Assembly: GCA_031385325.1 (NCBI GenBank)
Contig: JANNBJ010000090.1
Location: 1 to 38,371 of the forward strand
Source: SYFY01 sp031385325
GTDB lineage: Bacteria; Pseudomonadota; Gammaproteobacteria; Pseudomonadales; Azotimanducaceae
Direction of reading: 5' to 3'
Length of the DNA stretch: 38,371 bases
The notes below the pieces were generated by a model, which saw only the letters and a program-made list of their open reading frames with translations, made no database searches and was not told the origin of the DNA. The position numbers and the translations under genes are program-made. Of the stretch, positions 31,518 through 38,371 are shown piece after piece (the first letter of the stretch is position 1; every line of letters starts with the position of its first letter).

Positions 31518-33071
31518 TCACACGGCAGCTGGACCGGGATACCGCTCGCGCAGAATTCGCTTCAGAATCTTGCCACTCGGATTGCGCGGGATCACATCGA
31601 TGAAGGCTACGCCCCTCGGTTGTTTGAACGCAGCCAGCTTGCCACGACAGAATTCGATGACTTCCCGTTCCGTCAGATCAGGACGTCGCCGAACCACGAT
31701 GGCAAAAGGTGACTCGCCCCAGCGTTCGCTTGGCTGACCAATGACGCCAGCTTCGACGACGTCCGGATGGGTCATGAGCACCGCCTCAATTTCGGCCGGA
31801 TAGACATTTTCTCCACCCGAAATCACCATGTCCTTGATGCGGTCCTGGATGTAGATGAACCCCTCTTCGTCAGCTACCGCGACATCACCAGTATGCAACC
31901 AGCCATCGCGAAGAGTCTCTGCGGTTGCCTCTGGTCTGTTCCAGTACTCGATCATGATGTGCGGGCCACGCACCAGAACTTCCCCCGCCTCACCGGCCTT
32001 GCACTCCTCGCCGTTTTCGCCGATCAACTTCACTTCCGTATGAAAAAACGACTTGCCCGTGGAGCCAACCTTGCGAAGTGCGTTTTCTCCATCCATCAAA
32101 CAGGCCGGTCCACAGCTTTCCGTCAATCCGTACACCTGCAGGATCTGAATGCCCATGTCGAAGTATTGCTGCATCAGCTGGACGGGAACCGGTGCTGCGC
32201 CCGTCATCATCCAGCGCAGTTGGTTACGCCGGAAACGGCCGAAGTCCGGGACCTGCAGCATGAAATTGAGCATCGCCGGTACCGCCAGTCCAGTGGTGAT
32301 CTGCTCGCGGTCAATCAGTTGCCAGGCTAACAGTGGATCAAAGGAGCGCATGACGATCGACGTCGCACCTCGATAGACATTCACCGCCAGCGGTGTCAAG
32401 GCGCCCACATGAAACATGGGTAACGCCGCAAGGTATCGGTCAGCCGCGTAAAATTCTGCATTCGCGCTGATCGTCAGTACCCCCCAGATGGCAGTGCGAT
32501 GGCTGTGCACCACGCCCTTCGGCAACCCTGTGGTCCCCGAGGTATACATGATGTACAGCATGTCATCGCCGCGCGCGCCAAGTGGCAACTCATGGGACTT
32601 ACCGGCATTCCGGAACGCGGCATAGTCTTCGGCAAACCAGGCGGGTGTCGATGGCCCATTGATATCGGCGACGTGCAACCACTGACGAATCGGCGTCCGA
32701 TCTCCGCGACCGTGCAGTTCGGTCACCGCATCGACAAATTCGTGGCCAAAGATCAGCCTTTGGGTCCCACTGTCCCTGAGAATGAACTCCAGCTCGTCCG
32801 GAACGAGACGCCAGTTCAACGGCACAACCACTGCGCCAGCTTTGGCCAGCGCAAAGTAGGCTTCCATGAACTCCGCACTGTTCATCAGCAGCAGACCGAC
32901 GCGCTCGCCTTTTTGCATCCCGGCGGCAAGCAGACTGCTCACCAGCTGATTGACCCGCGCATTGAGCTGCCTGAAAGAAAGGCGTTCCTGAGTATGGCTG
33001 TCCACATACGCCTCTCGCTCCGGCGTCAGGTAAGCCCGCTTGGCCAGGAATCCCCCAAGATTGTCGTGCAC
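31518..33071 (-). CDS. AMP-forming acyl-CoA synthetase / ligase
   Basis: A 517-residue ANL-superfamily enzyme that activates a carboxylic acid as an acyl-adenylate and transfers it to CoA. The P-loop Y-T-S-G-T-T-G-L-P-K-G is at residues 176-186. The A5 motif V-Y-G-L-T-E is near 305, T-G-D-V-A near 385, and the C-terminal lysine loop P-R-N-P-S-G-K-I-L-K-R near 500. Length and motifs fit medium- or long-chain or aromatic acyl-CoA ligases of the FadD13/MenE type. The start is GTG at 33071 with AGGAGA just before it. It probably feeds acids into the CoA-linked enzymes of the catabolic clusters. It is divergent from the MerR regulator and convergent with dgkA. Confidence 0.93.
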   Translation of the reverse strand: MHDNLGGFLAKRAYLTPEREAYVDSHTQERLSFRQLNARVNQLVSSLLAAGMQKGERVGLLLMNSAEFMEAYFALAKAGAVVVPLNWRLVPDELEFILRDSGTQRLIFGHEFVDAVTELHGRGDRTPIRQWLHVADINGPSTPAWFAEDYAAFRNAGKSHELPLGARGDDMLYIMYTSGTTGLPKGVVHSHRTAIWGVLTISANAEFYAADRYLAALPMFHVGALTPLAVNVYRGATSIVMRSFDPLLAWQLIDREQITTGLAVPAMLNFMLQVPDFGRFRRNQLRWMMTGAAPVPVQLMQQYFDMGIQILQVYGLTESCGPACLMDGENALRKVGSTGKSFFHTEVKLIGENGEECKAGEAGEVLVRGPHIMIEYWNRPEATAETLRDGWLHTGDVAVADEEGFIYIQDRIKDMVISGGENVYPAEIEAVLMTHPDVVEAGVIGQPSERWGESPFAIVVRRRPDLTEREVIEFCRGKLAAFKQPRGVAFIDVIPRNPSGKILKRILRERYPGPAAV

Positions 33072-33564
33072 GTTGTCTCCTGCAAATTTGATGATCTGCT
33101 ATCAATGGTGCCGCTTGGGCGAGCTCAAGGCAAAATTCAGGCTCACGTCCCTGCACCAGTCCATGCATGGGGCACTCGATAGAGCTCTTCACAATTCGAC
33201 AACTTTTTTACACTGAACGATGCATTTTCGTGTTGCATTGCAACATTACTTTCGTAGAATGCGCCGCTTCCCCTCCGGCCTCCCCCGGCATGGCGAAATC
33301 GGCGTGGTGCGGTATCTCTCTCTCCCTCCCCACCGCAACGAGCATGTCCTTCGGTCATGCTCACCACGCCTTCCTCATTTCCTGTACTTCAACCCTCGTG
33401 CTCAATTCGACTGCTTTCGATCGGATTTGCTGTACAGGCAGGATCCGTAAGTACACCCAACAGTCGGATTTTTAACGTACACGACCTGTACAGAGCTTGG
33501 ACATACGCTCAACAGCGGCTAGAATTCCGTACAACGTCTGCAAAAATCGTCGGCAGCAAGCTCT
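33072..33564. promoter_or_regulatory. Divergent regulatory region between acyl-CoA ligase and MerR genes
   Basis: This 493-bp stretch holds no credible gene. The left half contains a perfect palindrome GTTGCA-T-TGCAAC (33232-33244), a candidate operator for the ligase gene. The right half contains five GTACA boxes and the MerR-gene promoter. A 102-residue open frame at 33167-33475 on the plus strand has low-complexity composition and no motif and was not accepted. Confidence 0.5.
33431..33533 (+). promoter_or_regulatory. Array of GTACA boxes around the merR promoter
   Basis: GTACA occurs at 33432, 33451, 33477, 33488 and 33529, the first and fourth as TGTACA. The sigma-70-like promoter TTGGAC (33497-33502), 17-bp spacer, TAGAAT (33520-33525) lies among them, 40 bp before the GTG start at 33565. 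The same boxes recur downstream of the gene, which points to autoregulation by the encoded MerR protein. TGTACA-like repeats are known as targets of LitR/CarH-type MerR regulators; the match here is by pattern. Confidence 0.6.
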
Positions 33565-34494
33565 GTGCAGGAAGATATCGACTACTACCGCATCGGCACG
33601 ATAGCCAAACTTACCGGGTTATCTGTGGAGCGCCTTCGCGCCTGGGAACGCCGCTACGAGCTGGTGCCGGACCATCGGCAGGGCAAGACCCGGTACTACT
33701 CCCAATCGCAGCTTGATCGGTTGCAGAAGATCAAACGCCTCATTGATGCCGGTCATTCCATCAGCTCTTTGATCGAGTTGACGGATCAACACCTCGATGC
33801 CCGGCTGTCGAGCCGAACCACGAGCGCCGCTGCACGCAGTGTGCGAGTCGGGTTGATCGGGCCCAATCTGCTGATGCTGGAAAAAACAGCGAAGGAAACT
33901 GCTCGCATCACTGTCGACGAACGCTGGACCAACATGGACACCTTTGCCGCCGACGGGGCGGCAGTTGGCAGCAATATCGACGTGATCATCGCCGAAGTTC
34001 CCTTGCTTTCAATTGAGCCGGCTCGATTCATCAGCGAAAAATCGGCCAAGAAGACACAAGTCGTGCTGATCTATCAATTCGCCAATACTCAGCAGGTTGA
34101 GAGCGTACAAGCCGAAGGCATACCGACAATCAAGTGGCCCGCGACCTGGAGCGAGATCGAAAGTACGTGCGCTCGCCTGACCGGGGCAACGCTTCGTAGC
34201 GCACAGGCGATTCCGGGGACTTTCAGTGATGAAGAGCTCATCGACGCGGCAGGTTCAAGCCATGATCCAAACGGGTTGCCTGGCCATCTCGTCAGCCTGA
34301 TTACCCAGCTGAACGCGTTCAGCGAGTTTGCGCTCGATTGTGCCGACCAGCATCGCCTCGTTGCAGAAGGAGATGCCGCATCCGCTGATCTGTACGAACA
34401 CGTCCATGTCGAAACAACTCATGCCAGAGCCCAACTGGAACTGGCCCTTCAGTCGATGTTGTCCGCCGAACAGCAGCGTTCGCGGCCACACTGA
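33565..34494 (+). CDS. MerR-family regulator (LitR/CarH-like N-terminus)
   Basis: A 309-residue regulator. Residues 7-75 form a MerR winged HTH: Y-Y-R-I-G-T-I-A-K-L-T-G-L-S-V-E-R-L-R-A-W-E-R-R-Y, then the wing with K-T-R-Y-Y-S. The W-E-R-R-Y helix is that of the CarA/CarH/LitR group. A Rossmann-like domain (V-R-V-G-L-I-G-P-N ... V-I-I-A-E-V-P) starts near residue 92, followed by a C-terminal helical part. The cobalamin motif D/E-x-H-x-x-G and the B12-capping W-x9-E-H bundle are not visible. It may thus sense something other than B12 and light, or use a degenerate pocket. It starts at GTG 33565 and is flanked on both sides by GTACA boxes. Confidence 0.87.
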   Translation: MQEDIDYYRIGTIAKLTGLSVERLRAWERRYELVPDHRQGKTRYYSQSQLDRLQKIKRLIDAGHSISSLIELTDQHLDARLSSRTTSAAARSVRVGLIGPNLLMLEKTAKETARITVDERWTNMDTFAADGAAVGSNIDVIIAEVPLLSIEPARFISEKSAKKTQVVLIYQFANTQQVESVQAEGIPTIKWPATWSEIESTCARLTGATLRSAQAIPGTFSDEELIDAAGSSHDPNGLPGHLVSLITQLNAFSEFALDCADQHRLVAEGDAASADLYEHVHVETTHARAQLELALQSMLSAEQQRSRPH

Positions 34495-34499
34495 AATCT

Positions 34500-34573
34500 T
34501 GTACACGACAACCTGTACAGAAAATCTTCAAAATAGTGTTGACACAAGTTTTGTACTGTACATAATGCGTACA
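34500..34573 (+). promoter_or_regulatory. Strong promoter overlapped by TGTACA operators
   Basis: TTGACA (34539-34544), 16-bp spacer, CATAAT (34561-34566) forms a near-consensus sigma-70 promoter. TGTACA boxes are at 34500-34505, 34514-34519 and 34557-34562 (inside the spacer and -10), with CGTACA at 34568-34573. The first pair is GTACACGACAACCTGTACA. The overlap implies repression by the adjacent MerR protein. The promoter faces the S8 protease gene about 300 bp downstream. Confidence 0.7.
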
Positions 34574-34591
34574 TAGGAAAGGTTTTACGGC

Positions 34592-34675
34592 GTGAGCGGC
34601 TTCTCGATGCAGTCCTCCCTTTCTAGTGTCCTTCCCCCAGAAGCGAAGCCGCGTTCAGTCAACCTCGGTTGCTGA
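34592..34675 (+). CDS. Possible 27-residue leader peptide
   Basis: A short frame starting at GTG, 9 bp after AGGAAAGG and just downstream of the strong MerR-type promoter. It spans most of a large hairpin (GCGGCTTC at 34596-34603 pairs with GAAGCCGC at 34645-34652). It encodes a Ser/Pro-rich peptide with no recognised family. It may be a regulatory leader for the protease gene or chance. The remaining 34676-34868 is non-coding C/T-rich leader. Confidence 0.25.
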   Translation: MSGFSMQSSLSSVLPPEAKPRSVNLGC

Positions 34676-34868
34676 CACGCCTTTTTTCTACACGCCTTTT
34701 TCCCCTCTCACAGACCTCACGACCAGACACAGCACAGTGAATACCCAACCGGGCGTTCGCGCGCCTGCAGCACCGCAACATCCCTGAAAGCAGTACCTGC
34801 AGATGACATCACGCATCATTGAGACAACGTGTGCCAGACTCCTGTCCAGTAAAACGGGAAGACCCCCC

Positions 34869-37745
34869 ATGCTGCGATCTGCACTCATTCTCATAACCCT
34901 CACGTCGCTGCTATCCGCCTGTGGGGGCGGAGGCGGGGGCGGCTCCAGTCCACCACCTCCCCCCCCACCACCGGCCAATGTCGCTCCGGTGGCAAGTTTC
35001 ACTGTCACCCCGGCCAGCGGTGCCATACCTTTGCGAGTTACCGCCGATGCCAGCGCGTCGACCGATTCGGATGGCTCGATAGCGTCCTTTGCATGGAACT
35101 TCGGTAACGGCCAATCCGGGCTGGGCCAGGTTGCAACGCAGACCTACACCACGGCTGGAAGCTTTACCGTTACCTTGACAGTCACGGACGACGATGGCGC
35201 TACCGCGTCAACCACCCGGTCCGTGACCAGCAGCACTGCAACCTCGACATTCTCGCTATCCGGGACGATTCAGATCCTCACTTCCAGTGCGATCGATTCC
35301 GATACCAACGATCGGTTCACAACGGTCGTTGCGAACAACAACTTCGCGCAAGCGCAGAACATCGCCAATCCCGTAGCCCTCGGTGGTTTTGCGAATCTTC
35401 CGAACACCGGCTCCACCTCTGGCAACCTGTTCGCAGCGGGCGATCCTGGCGACTTCTATCGCATCTCGCTCACCGGCAACGAGCGAGTGCTGCTCACCGT
35501 TGGCGACTCGGCTGCTGATCTCGATCTGCGGCTGTGGGACGCCAATCAGAATCTGGTCAACACATCGCAAGGCACTACACAGACCGAATCCATTGACATC
35601 ACGGCGCCCGGTACGTATTTCATTGAAGTATTTCCCTTCAGTGGCGAAAGCAACTATGTCCTGAACGTCGGTAAGGACCTTACCGCCAACGCATCGCCTG
35701 TAACTTCCCGCCGATTGAACGATGAATTCGTGCCTGGCGAGATCATCCTGCAGACCCGCAACGCCGCATTTTCCCCTGCAAACATGCGGCCACTCTCCAT
35801 TGTTAATCCTGCAGCCCAGACGGAAGATCCCCACCTCTACAAACTGGATGCCAGTACGGCTTCCGTGCAGGCCTTTGTCAACATCCCAGGTGCACTACCA
35901 GAAGGTGGCATCGTTTCAGCCGAGCAACGCCTGAAAATAGCCACGCTTAACGAGGTCAAGAAGCTGAGCCAACGCAGCGACGTCGAGTGTGCCGAGCCAA
36001 ATGGAATCAGACACCTGCTGCGAACACCAAACGATCAGCTGTATCGTCTGCAGTGGCACTACAACAATATCAATCTGCCGCTGGCCTGGGATGTGTCCGT
36101 TGGTTCAACAGAAGTGATCGTCGCGGTGGTGGATACCGGCGTGCTGCTGAGCCACCCGGATCTCGACGCGCAACTCATTTCCGGCTACGACTTCATTTCC
36201 AGCGCGAGCCGCGCCCGTGATGGCAATGGCATCGACTCGAATCCCAATGACGAAGGAGATCGTGCCAACGGTGGTTCTTCCAGCTTTCACGGAACTCACG
36301 TCGCCGGCACGGTTGCCGCAGAAAGCGACAACGGCATCGGCGTCGCAGGTGTGGCCTGGAATGCGCGCATCATGCCGATGCGCGCCCTCGGCGTGGATGG
36401 TGGAACCACCTTCGACGTTCTCCAGGCCATACGGTTTGCAGCTGGCCTGTCAAACGACTCCGGCACTGTTCCGCCACGACGCGCAGATATCATCAACCTC
36501 AGCCTCGGCAGTACTTTTTCTTCCCAGACCGAGCAGGATACGATCAATCAGGCGCGTTCTGCTGGCGTTATCATCGTCGCCGCGGCAGGTAACGAATCGA
36601 CTACTGCGCCCAGTTACCCGGCCGCATACAGTGGGGTAGTCTCCGTCAGTGCAACCACCATAACCAACTCGTTGGCAAGTTACTCCAATCGTGGATCAAC
36701 CATCGATGTTGCCGCACCTGGCGGTAACGCCACCACCGACATCAATGGCGACGGCTTTGGTGACGGTGTAGTCAGCACGATGGGGAACGATGGTAATTCT
36801 GGCCCCGTGGAATTCGGTTGGGACATCCTCAATGGCACGTCGATGGCTGCGCCACATGTCGCCGGAGTGGCTGCTCTGATGAAGGCCGTGCATCGTAACC
36901 TCACACCAGCGCAGTTCGACTCAGCCCTTCAGGCGGGTGAGCTGACAGATGACCTGGGAACCGCCGGGCGCGACGACTCGTTCGGCCACGGACTCATCAA
37001 CGCACAAAAAGCCCTGACAAGGGCTACCAGTCTGGCAGCGGGACAAGGGGTGAATCCTGGGCCGGTGCTGAGTGCAACCCTCAGCACGCTGAACTTCGGG
37101 ACAACATCAACCTCCCTGCCGCTGACGCTCCTGAACATTGGCACAGGCACCATCCAGATCAATTCGATCACGCCGTCTCAGCCATGGCTCACAGTTGGCA
37201 ACAGCGGCGTTCCGGGCAGCGGAATCGGCACTTACGCTATTGGCGTCAATCGATCTGGGCTCGCAGATGGAACGTATACCGCGACACTCGCCATTGTCAG
37301 TGACACGAACGACATCAACATCAACATCATCATGCAGGTGTCGTCGATCAGCGTCTCCGCCAACGCAGGTCTGCATTTCGTTATCCTGGTCAGCACGACG
37401 TCTGGTACTTCCACACTGCCCGCGGTGATCACCCGCGCAGTCGGTGGTCAATACACATTCACGATGACCAACGTACCGAGCGGTCAGTATCGTATGTTTG
37501 CCGGCACCGATTCGAACAACGACGATTTTCTGTGCGATCCGGCTGAGGCATGCGGCGCCTATGCCACGCTCGACTCACCCGACATCCTGCAGGTCAACGC
37601 GAACCGCTCTGGCCTGGTATTCTCCACCGGGTTCCGCGCGAACCTCGGCAGCTTCGCGGCCGGATCAGACAGTCAAGAAGGGACTCCGGATTCCGGTTAC
37701 CCGATTCAGAAGCCAGATATCGCCAACAAGGAGATTCAGCGGTGA
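34869..37745 (+). CDS. Subtilisin-like S8 protease lipoprotein with PKD and PPC domains
   Basis: A 958-residue exported protease. The lipobox LLSAC gives a lipidated cysteine at residue 18, followed by a Gly7 and Pro8 spacer. A PKD-type domain lies at about 38-120 (P-V-A-S-F-T-V-T-P...W-N-F-G-N-G). A bacterial pre-peptidase C-terminal (PPC) domain lies at about 190-270 (G-D-F-Y-R-I-S-L, D-L-D-L-R-L-W). Then come an inhibitor-like pro-segment and the S8 domain with catalytic D422 (V-D-T-G-V), H474 (H-G-T-H-V-A-G), oxyanion N575 and S658 (G-T-S-M-A-A-P-H). A C-terminal Ig-like part carries an acidic D-S-N-N-D-D loop. Start ATG 34869 is set by the lipobox; a start at 34803 would hide it. Likely an outer-membrane-attached or secreted nutrient protease. 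Confidence 0.94.
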   Translation: MLRSALILITLTSLLSACGGGGGGGSSPPPPPPPPANVAPVASFTVTPASGAIPLRVTADASASTDSDGSIASFAWNFGNGQSGLGQVATQTYTTAGSFTVTLTVTDDDGATASTTRSVTSSTATSTFSLSGTIQILTSSAIDSDTNDRFTTVVANNNFAQAQNIANPVALGGFANLPNTGSTSGNLFAAGDPGDFYRISLTGNERVLLTVGDSAADLDLRLWDANQNLVNTSQGTTQTESIDITAPGTYFIEVFPFSGESNYVLNVGKDLTANASPVTSRRLNDEFVPGEIILQTRNAAFSPANMRPLSIVNPAAQTEDPHLYKLDASTASVQAFVNIPGALPEGGIVSAEQRLKIATLNEVKKLSQRSDVECAEPNGIRHLLRTPNDQLYRLQWHYNNINLPLAWDVSVGSTEVIVAVVDTGVLLSHPDLDAQLISGYDFISSASRARDGNGIDSNPNDEGDRANGGSSSFHGTHVAGTVAAESDNGIGVAGVAWNARIMPMRALGVDGGTTFDVLQAIRFAAGLSNDSGTVPPRRADIINLSLGSTFSSQTEQDTINQARSAGVIIVAAAGNESTTAPSYPAAYSGVVSVSATTITNSLASYSNRGSTIDVAAPGGNATTDINGDGFGDGVVSTMGNDGNSGPVEFGWDILNGTSMAAPHVAGVAALMKAVHRNLTPAQFDSALQAGELTDDLGTAGRDDSFGHGLINAQKALTRATSLAAGQGVNPGPVLSATLSTLNFGTTSTSLPLTLLNIGTGTIQINSITPSQPWLTVGNSGVPGSGIGTYAIGVNRSGLADGTYTATLAIVSDTNDININIIMQVSSISVSANAGLHFVILVSTTSGTSTLPAVITRAVGGQYTFTMTNVPSGQYRMFAGTDSNNDDFLCDPAEACGAYATLDSPDILQVNANRSGLVFSTGFRANLGSFAAGSDSQEGTPDSGYPIQKPDIANKEIQR

Positions 37746-38212
37746 AGTCGAATCGAACCTGGGCAGGCATTCTCCTGGCGATATTGGGCAATGGATGTTC
37801 AACCGCGTCTGTTGCGGTGACTGAGGTGCTGAACCAGGCCAATTGCACCACGCTCGAGGCGGGAGTACACGCCGTCACGCTTGGGGACGTCGCGCACCTA
37901 AGAGGTCGAAGAATGATCGGCTCAATCACGACTCCACCCAACACGCCAGGCGATGATCAACGATTGATCGCCATTTCCCGCGGTGAACAACCAACTGCGG
38001 GGTATGCACTGGAGTTGATATCAGCCTCGACCGCAACCGGTGATGAAATCACGGTGGTCGTGGCCTTGCGTGAACCGGCGGCCGATACAGTCGTCGCTCA
38101 GGTAATCACCCATCCATGCCTGGTCCTTGGTCTGCCTGACGCAGCAACCGGTCCGGTGTCAGTCACGCTGGAAGACGGTACGCCCCTCGGTTCGTTGCCC
38201 GCAATCGAGTAG
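37742..38212 (+). CDS. PrcB-like protease-complex partner protein
   Basis: A 156-residue exported protein. Its C-terminal part, G-Y-A-L-E-L-I-S-A-S...T-V-V-V-A-L-R-E-P-A...V-A-Q-V-I-T-H-P-C-L-V-L, matches the pattern of the PrcB C-terminal domain. That domain was first described in the dentilisin protease complex of Treponema, where PrcB stabilises a subtilisin-like protease. The N-terminus has a hydrophobic segment ending L-G-N-G-C, a weak lipobox, so it may be a lipoprotein or simply secreted. GTG 37742 overlaps the protease stop by 3 bases and has AAGGAG 8 bp upstream, giving coupled translation in fixed ratio. The pairing with an S8 protease strengthens the assignment; the family call is from pattern memory. 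Confidence 0.8.
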   Translation: MKSNRTWAGILLAILGNGCSTASVAVTEVLNQANCTTLEAGVHAVTLGDVAHLRGRRMIGSITTPPNTPGDDQRLIAISRGEQPTAGYALELISASTATGDEITVVVALREPAADTVVAQVITHPCLVLGLPDAATGPVSVTLEDGTPLGSLPAIE

Positions 38213-38225
38213 CTCGAGACTTCGC

Positions 38226-38371
38226 TTACTCTCCCAACAACTGCAACGCAGTAATGGCACGATTGCGGTTGCTGGCTTTATACACCTCCAGATCCATGCC
38301 TCGGTTCTCTCCCATCGCACCCACCAGGTAACGCTTGTAGACACCCTGGCCAATCGCGGCCAGACGCCAGT
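38226..38371 (-). CDS. C-terminal part of a probable aminoglycoside-phosphotransferase-like protein
   Basis: The last 48 residues of a gene that runs off the window. They begin W-R-L-A-A-I-G-Q-G-V-Y-K-R-Y and end A-L-Q-L-L-G-E. The R-L-A-A-I-x-Q-G-V-Y-K-R segment resembles the end of the phosphotransferase (APH/choline-kinase-like) proteins that sit beside acyl-CoA dehydrogenases in proteobacteria. That would agree with the CoA-linked metabolism in this window. The catalytic part is outside, so the call is tentative. It converges on the PrcB-like gene with a 13-bp gap. Confidence 0.55.
   Translation of the reverse strand, partial: WRLAAIGQGVYKRYLVGAMGENRGMDLEVYKASNRNRAITALQLLGE

Noticed and set aside
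31512..31526. Hairpin GCCGTG-TCA-CACGGC between dgkA and the ligase gene as terminator
   Set aside because: It has no T-run on either strand and overlaps the ligase coding end, so it is not convincing.
33167..33475. 102-codon plus-strand frame in the ligase-MerR gap
   Set aside because: Cys/Ser-rich random-looking sequence that runs into the MerR operator array.
1..38371. CRISPR arrays, tRNA, rRNA, prophage or complete insertion sequences
   Set aside because: No spaced direct repeats, cloverleaf, rRNA-like sequence, integrase or transposase was recognised by eye in either strand; a profile search was not possible.

Overview
The window looks like chromosomal DNA of a moderately GC-rich gammaproteobacterium. 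The evidence is a DgkA-type diacylglycerol kinase, SelU/MnmH, a small zinc-ribbon protein and a 95-residue protein of the Pseudomonas/Cellvibrio type, dense gene packing with ATGA/TTGA overlaps, and many short catabolic oxidoreductases of the sort found in marine or soil degraders. This assignment is an inference from protein types. No rRNA, tRNA, CRISPR array, phage module or intact transposase was seen.

Left part (1-10.8 kb). A palindrome-rich non-coding stretch comes first, then a tandem helix-turn-helix protein. Next is a minus-strand operon of a flavin/F420-type PPOX oxidoreductase, an ATPase-only Hsp70 and a small membrane protein. A small zinc-ribbon gene runs directly into a roughly 168-bp palindromic element with perfect 22-bp ends. 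leuS (of a type unusual for this group) and msrA follow on the minus strand. A Sel1/TPR lipoprotein, mnmH and an SDR enzyme follow on the plus strand.

Middle part (10.8-21.3 kb). A LysR regulator heads a tightly overlapping minus-strand operon: alpha/beta hydrolase, GH78-like alpha-L-rhamnosidase, then cobalt-type nitrile hydratase beta, alpha and activator. This gene combination is the most promising candidate for an undescribed pathway, possibly degradation of glycosylated nitriles. Beyond a small Ser/Lys-rich ORF and two hairpins lie an oxygenase-like protein with catalytic and Rieske domains in reversed order, and a eukaryotic-type (IleS2) isoleucyl-tRNA synthetase.

Right part (21.5-38.4 kb). 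Here there are two LLM-class oxidoreductases, an MFS exporter, a second alpha/beta hydrolase, a crotonase, a SnoaL-like protein, a serine hydrolase, an acyl-CoA-dehydrogenase-like flavoprotein and an AMP-forming ligase, suggesting catabolism of cyclic or terpenoid-like compounds. A His-rich CDF metal exporter is coupled to dgkA. A MerR-type regulator is flanked by repeated GTACA boxes, one set lying over a strong promoter that faces a secreted S8 protease lipoprotein. That protease is translationally coupled to a PrcB-like partner. The window ends inside a probable phosphotransferase gene on the minus strand.
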